Shown here in pieces: positions 51,363 to 58,518 of a stretch of 64,000 nucleotides of DNA; within the stretch, counting starts at the first letter, position 1, and each line of letters starts with the position of its first letter. The notes below the pieces were generated by a model. That model saw only the letters and a program-made list of their open reading frames with translations, made no database searches and was not told the DNA's origin. Location of the stretch: positions 2,901,501 to 2,965,500 of the forward strand of contig NZ_AP019791.1 of NCBI RefSeq assembly GCF_007164525.1, in the 5' to 3' direction. Both the position numbers and the translations under genes were made by a program. This stretch comes from Rubrobacter xylanophilus. GTDB taxonomy: Bacteria > Actinomycetota > Rubrobacteria > Rubrobacterales > Rubrobacteraceae.

Positions 51363-52474
51363 GGGTGCGGCCGAACCCGCCCTTCGAGGGCATCTCCCCG
51401 GTGGCCCACGGCGCCCTGGACCCCGGCGAGCTCGAGCGGTTGGGCGTGGATCCCGCGGAGGTGGTGGACTTCAGCGCCAGCATCAATCCCTACGGCCCGG
51501 CCCCGGCCGTGCTGGAGGCCGCCCGGCGGACGGACGTCTCCGGGTACCCGGATCGGGAGTGTCTCGGGCTGCGGCGGGCGCTCTCGGAGCACCTGGGGGT
51601 CGGTCTATCCTGGATAGCCCCCGGCAACGGCTCCGCCGAGCTCATAGACCTCCTCGCTCGCGCCTATCTATCTCCTGACGACGCTTCTCTCGTGGTGGGG
51701 CCGACCTTCGGCGAGTACGGGCGGGCCTGCCGGCTGTGCGGAGCGCGGGTGCTGCGGTGGGACCGGGAGGTCGGGGGCGCCGGGGGGGTCTCGCTGGACC
51801 TGGACGGTCTGCTCGAGGCCGTGCTGCGGGAGAGGCCCAGGATGGTGTGGCTGTGCAACCCCAACAACCCGACCGGCGACCTGCTCTCCGGGCGCGAGGT
51901 CCGGCGCCTGCTCCGGGTGGTGGAGGAGGCCGGGGGGCTTCTGGTGGTGGACGAGGCCTACCGGGAGCTGGTGCTCCGCGGGGAGCCCGACGACCTGACC
52001 GGGCTCCTTCTGGAGGGGAGGGGCCTGATCCTGCTGCGCTCGATGACCAAGGCCCACGCGCTGGCCGGCCTGCGGCTTGGTTACGCGCTCGCCCCTCCGG
52101 AGGTGGTACGGGCGCTTGCGGTCGCCCGCCCGCCGTGGAGCGTGAGCGCCCCGGCGCAGGCGGCGGGGATCGCCGCGCTCTCTCCCGGAGCCCGCAGGCA
52201 CCTCTCCCGCTGCAAGCGCCTCCTGGCCCGGGACGCGGAGCTCCTCACGGCCGGGCTCGCCCGGCTGGGGCTCACCACCGTGCCCGGGGTGGCCAACTTT
52301 CTGCTGGTCGAGGTCGGCGACGGCGGGAGGGTGCGGGAGGCTCTCCTGCGGCGGAACCTGCAGGTGCGCGACTGCGCCTCCTTCGGGCTCCCCGCCCATA
52401 TCCGCGTCGCCGTCCGGCTCCCGGAGGAGAACGCCCGCCTTCTCGCCGCCCTGGAGGAGGTGGTGCCGCTTTGA
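51359..52474 (+). CDS. cobD: L-threonine-O-3-phosphate decarboxylase
   Basis: PLP-dependent aminotransferase-fold enzyme of 371 residues (Salmonella CobD; CobC in Pseudomonas naming) producing aminopropanol phosphate. Features are FSASINPYGPAP, YPDRECLGLRRALSEHLG, GNGSAELIDLLARAY, WLCNPNNPTGDLL, VVDEAYRELV and the PLP lysine in RSMTKAHALAGLRLGY. GTG at 51359 overlaps cbiB. Its product feeds the CbiB step encoded just upstream. Confidence 0.92.
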   Translation: MRVRPNPPFEGISPVAHGALDPGELERLGVDPAEVVDFSASINPYGPAPAVLEAARRTDVSGYPDRECLGLRRALSEHLGVGLSWIAPGNGSAELIDLLARAYLSPDDASLVVGPTFGEYGRACRLCGARVLRWDREVGGAGGVSLDLDGLLEAVLRERPRMVWLCNPNNPTGDLLSGREVRRLLRVVEEAGGLLVVDEAYRELVLRGEPDDLTGLLLEGRGLILLRSMTKAHALAGLRLGYALAPPEVVRALAVARPPWSVSAPAQAAGIAALSPGARRHLSRCKRLLARDAELLTAGLARLGLTTVPGVANFLLVEVGDGGRVREALLRRNLQVRDCASFGLPAHIRVAVRLPEENARLLAALEEVVPL

Positions 52475-53082
52475 GGCTGCTCCTCGTCCGGCACGCCCCG
52501 GCCGGCTGGCCGCAGGAGCCCCGCTACCGGGGCTGGAGCGACGCTCCTTTGGGGGAGGAGGGGCTGCGGGCGGCGCGCCTCCTCGCCCGCAGGGTGGCCG
52601 AAGAAGCTCCGGATGCCGTCTACGCCAGCGATCTCTCGCGAGCCTCCGGAACGGCCCGCGAGGTCTCCTCCCGGCTCGGGGTGCCCCTGCATCTGCGCGG
52701 GGGGCTGCGGGAGATGGCCTTCGGGGAGTGGGAGGGCCTCTCGCACCGCGAGGTCCTGGGCCGCGATCCGGAGCGCTACCGGCGCTGGCTCGTGGATCCC
52801 TTCGGTACCGCCCCGCCGGGCGGGGAGAGCGCCGCCGCGTGCCTCGCGCGGGCGTGGGAGGTGCTGGAGGAGATCCGGGAGAGCCTTCCCGCAGGCTCCT
52901 CCGCCGTGGTAGTCTCGCACGGGGGGACGCTCCGGCTCCTCCTGTGCCGGCTACTCGGGATGCCGCCTGCGAACCACTTCCGGCTGCGCCTGGATTACTG
53001 CGGGATCACCACGGTGGACTGGGAATCCGAGCCGGTGCTCTCCGGTCTGAACGACCTCTCCCACCTGAGGTGCGCCCGGTGA
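52471..53082 (+). CDS. cobC: Alpha-ribazole phosphatase-like histidine phosphatase
   Basis: Phosphoglycerate-mutase-fold phosphatase of 203 residues. The catalytic histidine is in LLLVRHAPAG, the second histidine in VVVSHGGTLRLLLCRLLGM, and YASDLSRASGTARE and LREMAFGEWEGLSHREV are typical of CobC/GpmB-type enzymes. In this operon the likely substrate is alpha-ribazole-5'-phosphate or adenosylcobalamin-phosphate. TTG at 52471 overlaps cobD as TTGA. Confidence 0.9.
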   Translation: MRLLLVRHAPAGWPQEPRYRGWSDAPLGEEGLRAARLLARRVAEEAPDAVYASDLSRASGTAREVSSRLGVPLHLRGGLREMAFGEWEGLSHREVLGRDPERYRRWLVDPFGTAPPGGESAAACLARAWEVLEEIRESLPAGSSAVVVSHGGTLRLLLCRLLGMPPANHFRLRLDYCGITTVDWESEPVLSGLNDLSHLRCAR

Positions 53083-53642
53083 GCGGGGAACTGGTCTTCG
53101 TTACCGGCGGGGCCCGCAGCGGGAAGAGCCGCCACGCCGAGACCCTCGCCGCCGCGCTCGGGAACCGGGTGCTCTACGTGGCCACCGCGGAGGCGGCGGA
53201 CGACGAGATGCGGCGCAGGATAGAGGAGCACCGGCGCCGCAGGCCCCCCGCCTGGGAGACGCTCGAGGTCCGCCGCGGCGTCGGAAGCCGCCTGTGGGCG
53301 CTGGGTGGAGCCCCGCCGGTCGTCCTGCTCGACTGCCTGAGCCTCCTGGTCTCCAACGCGCTCCTGGACGAGGCCGCCCGCCGCGGCGAGGGGCCGGGGC
53401 TCGAGGATGCGGCCGCGCGTGCGGTGGAGCAGGAGCTCTCCGACCTCCTCGACTGGCACGAGGGAACCGGTCGGCACCTCGTCGTCGTCTCCAACGAGGT
53501 CGGCTGGGGGGTGGTGCCCCCCAGCCGGCTGGGAAGGATCTACCGGGACCTCCTGGGAAGCGCCAACCAGCGGATCGCCGCCCGCGCGCGGAGGGCGGTG
53601 CTCATGGTCGCCGGCCTGCCGCTGGAGTTGAAGCGCACCTAG
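53079..53642 (+). CDS. cobU: Adenosylcobinamide kinase / guanylyltransferase
   Basis: CobU/CobP of 187 residues, phosphorylating adenosylcobinamide and transferring GMP. P-loop is FVTGGARSGKSRHAE; LYVATAEAADDEMRRRIEEHRRRRP contains the conserved region with the guanylylated His (EEHRRRR); VLLDCLSLLVSN and VVVSNEVGWGVVP complete the set. Last gene of the riboswitch operon; its TAG overlaps the convergent regulator stop by CTAG, leaving no room for an intergenic terminator. Confidence 0.95.
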   Translation: MSGELVFVTGGARSGKSRHAETLAAALGNRVLYVATAEAADDEMRRRIEEHRRRRPPAWETLEVRRGVGSRLWALGGAPPVVLLDCLSLLVSNALLDEAARRGEGPGLEDAAARAVEQELSDLLDWHEGTGRHLVVVSNEVGWGVVPPSRLGRIYRDLLGSANQRIAARARRAVLMVAGLPLELKRT

Positions 53643-54322
53643 TCCGTCTCGACGAACATCGACCGGGCGAGCGGCGCCCCCAGCGTGTGGGCGTTTCCCT
53701 CCTCGTCCTCCACCGCGATGACGCCGTCCAGCTTCCGGGTCTCGGTGACCCGCAGCCTCCGGCCGGGCACGAGACCCCGCTCCCCGAAGTACTCGAGCAC
53801 CTCGGGGCTGCTCTGGTCGACCCGTGAGATCCTCACCCGCTCCCCGGCCGCCGCCTCGGCCAGCGGCCGCGCCTCCTGCCGCTCCATCGTGCCGTCCGGA
53901 GCGGGGATGGGATCGCCGTGCGGATCGCGCCCGGGATGCCCCAGATACTCCGCCAGCCGCTCGGTGAAGACGTCCGAGACCGCATGCTCCAGCCGCTCCG
54001 CTTCCTCGTGCACCTCCTGCCAGGAATACCCCAGGTGCTCCAGCAGGAACGTCTCGATCAGGCGGTGCTTCCTGACCAGCCGCAACGCCTCCCGGTAGCC
54101 CCGCTCCGTCAGCGAAGCCCCCCGGTAGCGCTCGTAGCGCACGAAGCCCATCTCCTGCAGCCGCCCCAGCATGTTGGTCACCGAAGCCGGAGCTACCGAG
54201 AGATGCTCCGAGATCTCCTTCGTGGAAACCGAACCTCCCCTCCCCACGGACCAGATCGCCTTCAGGTAATCCTCCGTGGAGACCGAGAGCCTCCCGCCAC
54301 CCTCTGAAACGACTCCAGACAT
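53639..54322 (-). CDS. mntR: DtxR/MntR-family metal-dependent repressor
   Basis: Regulator of 227 residues. The winged helix has STEDYLKAIWSVGRGGSVSTKEISEHLSVAPASVTNMLGRLQEMGFV; the dimerisation/metal domain has HRLIETFLLEHLGYSW with EVHEEAERLEHAVSD (Glu and His ligands), GHPGRDPHGDPIP, and a C-terminal FeoA/SH3-like domain. Such proteins repress transport genes when loaded with Mn2+ or Fe2+. The divergent Nramp gene and a palindrome in the shared promoter favour manganese. ATG at 54322 is used; a TTG lies 6 bp upstream. MntR versus IdeR identity is inferred from context. Confidence 0.88.
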   Translation of the reverse strand: MSGVVSEGGGRLSVSTEDYLKAIWSVGRGGSVSTKEISEHLSVAPASVTNMLGRLQEMGFVRYERYRGASLTERGYREALRLVRKHRLIETFLLEHLGYSWQEVHEEAERLEHAVSDVFTERLAEYLGHPGRDPHGDPIPAPDGTMERQEARPLAEAAAGERVRISRVDQSSPEVLEYFGERGLVPGRRLRVTETRKLDGVIAVEDEEGNAHTLGAPLARSMFVETD

Positions 54323-54411
54323 CTTCAAGTGTTTATCTTAGCACAGAAGGAATTTTAGCTGTCGCAAATCATGATCGGCGAACGAATTGATACATGTTTT
54401 CGTGTATACTG

Positions 54412-54426
54412 GCTAAATAATTTAGC
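54412..54426. promoter_or_regulatory. GCTAAAT-A-ATTTAGC operator candidate for the MntR-like repressor
   Basis: A perfect 15-bp palindrome with one central base lies 37 bp before the Nramp start, just downstream of a TATACT -10-like box (54405-54410). An overlapping TTTAG-N6-CTAAA pair (54421-54436) extends it. A third TTTAG copy (54354-54358) lies closer to the repressor gene. The TTTAGx/xCTAAA half-sites fit DtxR-family operators. Confidence 0.65.
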
Positions 54427-54462
54427 TATAACTAAAAAGTGGGAGGCATAAGCGAGGATTCT

Positions 54463-55713
54463 ATGGCTGGTGCGGCGCGGGCGGTTCTTGAGGGCAGGAG
54501 GCGGGGGCTGAGGCGGGTATGGCCGTTTCTGGGGCCGGCGTTTGTGGCGGCGGTGGCGTATGTGGATCCCGGGAACTTCGCGACCAACATCTCTGCCGGG
54601 GCCCGGTTTGGCTACATGCTTTTGTGGGTGATCCTGGCTTCGAACCTGATGGCCATGTTCATACAGGCGATGTCGGCGAAGCTGGGCATTGCCACGGGGA
54701 AGAACCTGCCCGAGCTCTGTCGGGCGCACTTTCCGTGGTCCGTCAACGTTCTGCTGTGGATACAGGCTGAGGTAGTCGCCATGGCGACCGATCTGGCGGA
54801 GTTCATTGGGGCGGCGCTGGCGCTGAACCTGCTCTTCGGCGTTCCGCTCCTTCCCGCCGGTTTGCTGACCGGGGTGGTGGCGTTCGGGATACTCGCGCTA
54901 CAGAGGCGGGGCTTCAGGCCGCTTGAGGCGGTGATCACCGCCATGGTCGGCGTGATCGTCGCCGCCTTCGTCTTCCAGATGTTCTACGCCGAGCCCGAGG
55001 GGACCCGGATCCTGTCCGGGTTGTTCACCCCGCGGTTCGCGGGCCCCGAGAGCGTACTGCTGGCGACCGGGATACTCGGAGCCACGGTCATGCCGCACGT
55101 CATATATCTGCACTCGGCCCTCACCCAGAGGCGCATTAGGGGCAGGACCGAGGAAGAGAAGCGCAGGATCTTCCGCTTCGAGGTCGTCGACGTGATCATC
55201 GCCATGGGTCTGGCCGGCGCCATCAACGGGAGCATGCTCGTCATGGCCGCTGCTCTCTTCCACGAGAACGGCCTCATCCGGGTTGCCGACATTGACCAGG
55301 CCTTCGAGCAACTGCGCGTTCTCGTGGGCGACGATGCGTCCCTGCTCTTCGGGGTGGCCCTCCTGGCCAGCGGGCTCTCCAGCTCCTCCGTCGGCACCAT
55401 GAGCGGTCAGGTCGTCATGCAGGGTTTCATAAACCGCCGGATCCCCCTCTTCCTGCGACGCGCGATCACGATGGCTCCGGCCTTGATCGTCATCTCCGCC
55501 GGCGTCAGCCCCAGCCGCGCGCTGGTCGTGAGCCAGGTGATCCTCTCGTTCGGTATCCCCTTCGCCCTGATACCGCTCCTCCTCTTCTGTAGTAACCGTC
55601 GTGTCATGGGCTCCCTGGTCAACCACCACCCGACTACCGCCCTGGCCGCCGGGGTGATCGCGCTCGTCGTGATGCTGAATGCCCTGCTCCTCTACCAAAC
55701 CTTTCTAACATAG
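54463..55713 (+). CDS. mntH: Nramp-family Mn2+/Fe2+ transporter
   Basis: Proton-coupled divalent metal importer of 416 residues with about 11 membrane helices. The helix-1 metal site is AVAYVDPGNFATNISAG (Asp-Pro-Gly-Asn), and the helix-6 metal/proton site is ATVMPHVIYLHSA (Met-Pro-His). The Met in helix 6 excludes alkaline earth metals. The ATG at 54463 is preceded by GCGAGG at seven bases; a GTG at 54439 would extend it by eight residues with no ribosome site. The gene is divergent from, and probably repressed by, the DtxR-family gene. Codon use is less GC-rich at the 5' end. Confidence 0.95.
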   Translation: MAGAARAVLEGRRRGLRRVWPFLGPAFVAAVAYVDPGNFATNISAGARFGYMLLWVILASNLMAMFIQAMSAKLGIATGKNLPELCRAHFPWSVNVLLWIQAEVVAMATDLAEFIGAALALNLLFGVPLLPAGLLTGVVAFGILALQRRGFRPLEAVITAMVGVIVAAFVFQMFYAEPEGTRILSGLFTPRFAGPESVLLATGILGATVMPHVIYLHSALTQRRIRGRTEEEKRRIFRFEVVDVIIAMGLAGAINGSMLVMAAALFHENGLIRVADIDQAFEQLRVLVGDDASLLFGVALLASGLSSSSVGTMSGQVVMQGFINRRIPLFLRRAITMAPALIVISAGVSPSRALVVSQVILSFGIPFALIPLLLFCSNRRVMGSLVNHHPTTALAAGVIALVVMLNALLLYQTFLT

Positions 55714-55744
55714 AAAAGAATAATCAGGCAACGCTAAAAAATGT

Positions 55745-55772
55745 TTGAAGATGGGCGAATTTATGTTATTAG
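55745..55772 (+). promoter_or_regulatory. Possible promoter of the ZIP transporter gene
   Basis: TTGAAG (55745-55750), a 16-bp spacer and TATTAG (55767-55772) lie 50 bp upstream of the ZIP start, in an A/T-rich gap of 109 bp after mntH. No operator palindrome like that of mntH is visible. Confidence 0.35.
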
Positions 55773-55822
55773 TAGGAGCATGAGGAGGGAGGAATGATCC
55801 GGGCGAGAGGAGGCGGGTCGCT

Positions 55823-56635
55823 GTGGTAGTGGAGTTGTTCGTCGGGCTTCCCGCCGTTTTGCAGGCGCTCTTGGGGACGCTGTTCACCTGGGGGATGACC
55901 GCGGCCGGGGCTGCGCTGGTCTTTCTGACCAAGAAGGTTCCCCGCAGGCTCCTGGACTCCATGCTGGGGTTTGCGGCGGGCGTCATGATCGCGGCCAGCT
56001 TCTGGTCGCTGCTCGCCCCGGCGATTGAGCTCTCCGCCCGCGGGCCGCTGCCGGAGTGGTTCCCTCCGCTGCTGGGCTTTCTGGCCGGGGGCGTCTTCCT
56101 GCGGCTCGTGGATCGCCTGCTGCCGCACCTGCATCCCGGCCTCCCCATGTCCGACGCGGAGGGGATAGAGACCAGCTGGCGTCGCAGCGTCCTGCTCATC
56201 CTGGCCATAACCCTGCACAACATCCCCGAGGGGCTCGCCATCGGGGTGGCCTTCGGGGCCGTGGCCGCCGGCATCCCCGAAGCCTCGCTCGGGGCGGCCG
56301 TGGCCCTCGCCATCGGCATCGGCCTCCAGAACTTCCCCGAGGGAACCGCCGTCTCCATGCCCCTCCGCCGCGAGGGATTCTCCCGCTCCCGCTCCTTCTT
56401 CTGGGGCCAGCTCTCCGCCGTCGTCGAACCCGTCGCCGCCGTCGTCGGTGCCGCCGCCGTCGTCCTCGTCCAGCCCCTCCTGCCCTACGCCCTCGCCTTC
56501 GCCGCAGGCGCCATGATCTTCGTCGTCGCCGAAGAACTCATCCCCGAAGCCAAGCGCGGAAGCCCCGATATCGCCGCCATAGCCCTCATGGTAGGCTTCG
56601 CCGTCATGATGACCCTCGACGTCGCCCTCGGCTGA
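55823..56635 (+). CDS. ZIP-family divalent metal transporter (GufA type)
   Basis: Importer of 270 residues with eight membrane helices. The metal path motifs are [15 protein letters not shown] in helix 4 and [14 protein letters not shown] in helix 5, with EELIPEA in helix 7. A cytosolic His/Asp-containing loop ([15 protein letters not shown]) connects helices 3 and 4. Zinc is the usual substrate, though Mn and Fe also occur. GTG at 55823 follows GAGAGGAGG. It lies downstream of mntH with its own promoter-like sequence. Confidence 0.93.
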   Translation: MVVELFVGLPAVLQALLGTLFTWGMTAAGAALVFLTKKVPRRLLDSMLGFAAGVMIAASFWSLLAPAIELSARGPLPEWFPPLLGFLAGGVFLRLVDRLLPHLHPGLPMSDAEGIETSWRRSVLLILAITLHNIPEGLAIGVAFGAVAAGIPEASLGAAVALAIGIGLQNFPEGTAVSMPLRREGFSRSRSFFWGQLSAVVEPVAAVVGAAAVVLVQPLLPYALAFAAGAMIFVVAEELIPEAKRGSPDIAAIALMVGFAVMMTLDVALG

Positions 56636-56749
56636 ACTCTAAAAGTATTAAATTTTGTTAAATTAGGGTTTCGGGATAGAAACAAGATAATTCCTGCAAA
56701 TCCTGCGTTTTTCTTCTTTTACTTGTCTTGTATGCTATTTGATCGTCTT

Positions 56750-56855
56750 GCGTGGGGAAGGAAGGTTAAGTTAGATTAGGCGCGTCAGGAGGGGGGATCT
56801 CCTTCGAGTGGTCCCCTTTGGGCGAATTACATAGGGCGCGAAGGAGTTCGAGCTG
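56750..56855 (+). promoter_or_regulatory. Structured leader that can mask the ribosome site of the cell-wall gene
   Basis: The 220-bp gap 56636-56855 is A/T-rich at its 5' end, with an extended -10-like TGTATGCTAT near 56731, then GC-rich. CTCCTTC (56799-56805) is perfectly complementary to GAAGGAG (56840-56846), the ribosome site of the next gene. Between them GGTCCCCTTTGGGCGAATT resembles conserved pieces of the ydaO/c-di-AMP riboswitch, which often precedes cell-wall hydrolase genes. The match is partial, so I call only a structured leader with a possible c-di-AMP aptamer. Confidence 0.4.
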
Positions 56856-58427
56856 ATGTCTCGAAGGTTCATCGTCTTGTTGTTGGCATGTTTGCTGGCC
56901 GCCGGGGCTTTCGTGCTGCCGGCTGGGGCGCAGACCACGGACGAGGTTCGGAAGAAACGGGCGGAGGTGGCCCAGGTGGAGGCCCGGCTGGCGCAGCTAC
57001 AGACCGAGGTTGCGGCCGCCTATCAGGGGTACGAGCGGGCGGTTGGCGAGGTCGAGGCGCTCAACCGGCGGATAGACGCAACTTCCGAGGATCTCATCAC
57101 CGCCGAGCGGGAGCTGGCCGAGGCCCGGAGCGCTCTGGAGGCGCAGGCGGCCCGGGTCTACACCAGCGGCAACGTGGGCTTCCTGGACGTACTGGTGGGG
57201 GTCGAGGACTTCTCCGAGTTCGCCACCCGGGTCGAGCTGTGGGTGCGGCTGCTGCAGGCCCAGCAGGAGAGGGTGGAGCAGGTCAAGGAGGTCCGCGCGG
57301 AGCTCGCTGCCAGGCAGCAGGCGCTTGAGGAGCAGCGTGAGCGGCGGATGGCCCTGGTGGAGCGGGCCGCCGAGCGCCGGGCCGAGGCCGTCCAGCTGGA
57401 AGCGCAGACCCGTGAGTACCTCACCTCGCTGAACGGGGAGTTGCAGGCGGCCATACAGGCGCGGGTGTTCGCCAAACAGGCCGCCCGGGAGCGGCAGGAG
57501 AGGATCCTGGCGGCCCGCCGCATGGAGCTGGTGGAGAGGATCCAGCGCCAGGCCGAGCTGGCGCAGCAGCGGGCCGCCGAGCAGCGGGAGGCGGCCGAGC
57601 GGGCCGCGGCGCAGCGGGCGGCCGCCCAGCGGGCTGCGGAGGAGGCGCAGCGCCGGGCCGAGCTGGCGCAGCAGCGGGCCGCCGAGCGAGCCGCCCGGGA
57701 GGAGGCGCAGCGCCAGGCCGAGCTGGCGCAGCAGCGGGCCGCCGAGCAGCAGCGCCAGGCCGAGCTGGCGCAGCAGCAGGCGGCGGCGGAGCAGGCCGCG
57801 GCGGAGCAGGCGCAGCAGCAGGCTGCGGCGGAGCGGGCCGCGGCGGAGCAGGCCGCCGAGCAGACCGTGCCGGTCGAGCAGGCCTCCTATGAGGCTCCGA
57901 CCGGGGTCCAGCAGCCGGTGCCGGAGGCTCAGCCGGCTGTCTCCGAGCCGCAGGATGCGCAGCAGGCGGGCCCGGTGCAGGAGGAGCAGGGCGGCGCCGG
58001 GCAGGACGCGGCCGGCGGCGGTACGCAGGGAGGCACCTCCAATCCGCCGTCCGGTGGCTCCGGGGGCGGCAACCCCGGTCTCTCCGGATACCCGACCAGC
58101 CATCCCAACTACCCCTGGCAGCCGCACGTGGCGCAGGTCGCCCACCACATCGAGCAGAAGTTCGGGGTCACCCCGACCAGCTATGCTGGTCACTCACCCT
58201 CTGGGGATCTGGCGATAGACTTCATGGTCGGCGGCAACTGCTCGCAGCTCGGCTGGGACGTCGCCAACTACATCGCGGCGAACGCGGACGCCTTCAAGGT
58301 CGACTACGTGATGTTCTGCGACAAGTTCTACTCCACCTTCCCCAACTGGAACGGCCCGGCCTACACCTGGGTCTACTGGGGCGACGGGGCGCACTACGAC
58401 CACGTCCACGTCTCCTTCAAGTCCTGA
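56856..58427 (+). CDS. Secreted coiled-coil protein with C-terminal M15-like domain
   Basis: Exported protein of 523 residues. The signal peptide spans about 1-25 (LLACLLAAGAFVLPAGAQ). A long coiled coil (30-345) follows, PcsB/CwlO-like at first and then an Ala/Gln/Glu/Arg-rich repeat built on AELAQQRAAE. A Pro/Gly-rich linker (345-410) leads to a C-terminal domain with HPNYPWQPHVAQVAHHIEQ, AGHSPSGDLAIDFMVGG and a terminal HYDHVHVSF. The H..D and HxH residues resemble the zinc site of LAS/M15 peptidoglycan peptidases, so cell-wall cleavage or binding is the likely role. Two Cys in this domain may form a disulphide. Confidence 0.8.
   Translation: MSRRFIVLLLACLLAAGAFVLPAGAQTTDEVRKKRAEVAQVEARLAQLQTEVAAAYQGYERAVGEVEALNRRIDATSEDLITAERELAEARSALEAQAARVYTSGNVGFLDVLVGVEDFSEFATRVELWVRLLQAQQERVEQVKEVRAELAARQQALEEQRERRMALVERAAERRAEAVQLEAQTREYLTSLNGELQAAIQARVFAKQAARERQERILAARRMELVERIQRQAELAQQRAAEQREAAERAAAQRAAAQRAAEEAQRRAELAQQRAAERAAREEAQRQAELAQQRAAEQQRQAELAQQQAAAEQAAAEQAQQQAAAERAAAEQAAEQTVPVEQASYEAPTGVQQPVPEAQPAVSEPQDAQQAGPVQEEQGGAGQDAAGGGTQGGTSNPPSGGSGGGNPGLSGYPTSHPNYPWQPHVAQVAHHIEQKFGVTPTSYAGHSPSGDLAIDFMVGGNCSQLGWDVANYIAANADAFKVDYVMFCDKFYSTFPNWNGPAYTWVYWGDGAHYDHVHVSFKS
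57552..57790 (+). repeat. In-frame repeats coding AELAQQRAAE
   Basis: A near-identical 22-30 bp unit beginning GCCGAGCTGGCGCAGCAG starts at 57552, 57657, 57717 and 57759. The spacings (105, 60, 42 bp) are all multiples of three, so length changes keep the frame. It encodes the coiled-coil repeat of the secreted protein. Confidence 0.85.
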
Positions 58428-58456
58428 CGGGAACAGGAGATGATCCGCCTGGCCTG

Positions 58457-58493
58457 CCGGGGGCCTGCCCGGAGTCTCCGGGCAGGCCCCCGG
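58457..58493. terminator. Perfect 16-bp GC-rich hairpin, probable terminator
   Basis: CCGGGGGCCTGCCCGG (58457-58472) and its exact complement (58478-58493) form a 16-bp stem with a 5-base loop, 30 bp after the stop of the secreted protein gene. No T tract follows. It is the strongest hairpin I found in the window and separates two transcription units. TATACT just after it (58499-58504) may be the -10 of the next gene. Confidence 0.7.
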
Positions 58494-58518
58494 CGGTATA
58501 TACTGCCTTCAGAGGGTC

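Noticed and set aside
55771-55822. Mini open frames (ATGAGGAGGGAGGAATGA and neighbours) upstream of the ZIP gene
   Set aside because: They are made of ribosome-site-like purine sequence and encode only a few residues; no sign of a leader peptide function.
56750-56855. A firm c-di-AMP riboswitch call
   Set aside because: Only part of the consensus (GGGCGAAT and flanking G/C blocks) is visible and I cannot reproduce the full pseudoknotted fold by eye, so it is kept as a possibility only.
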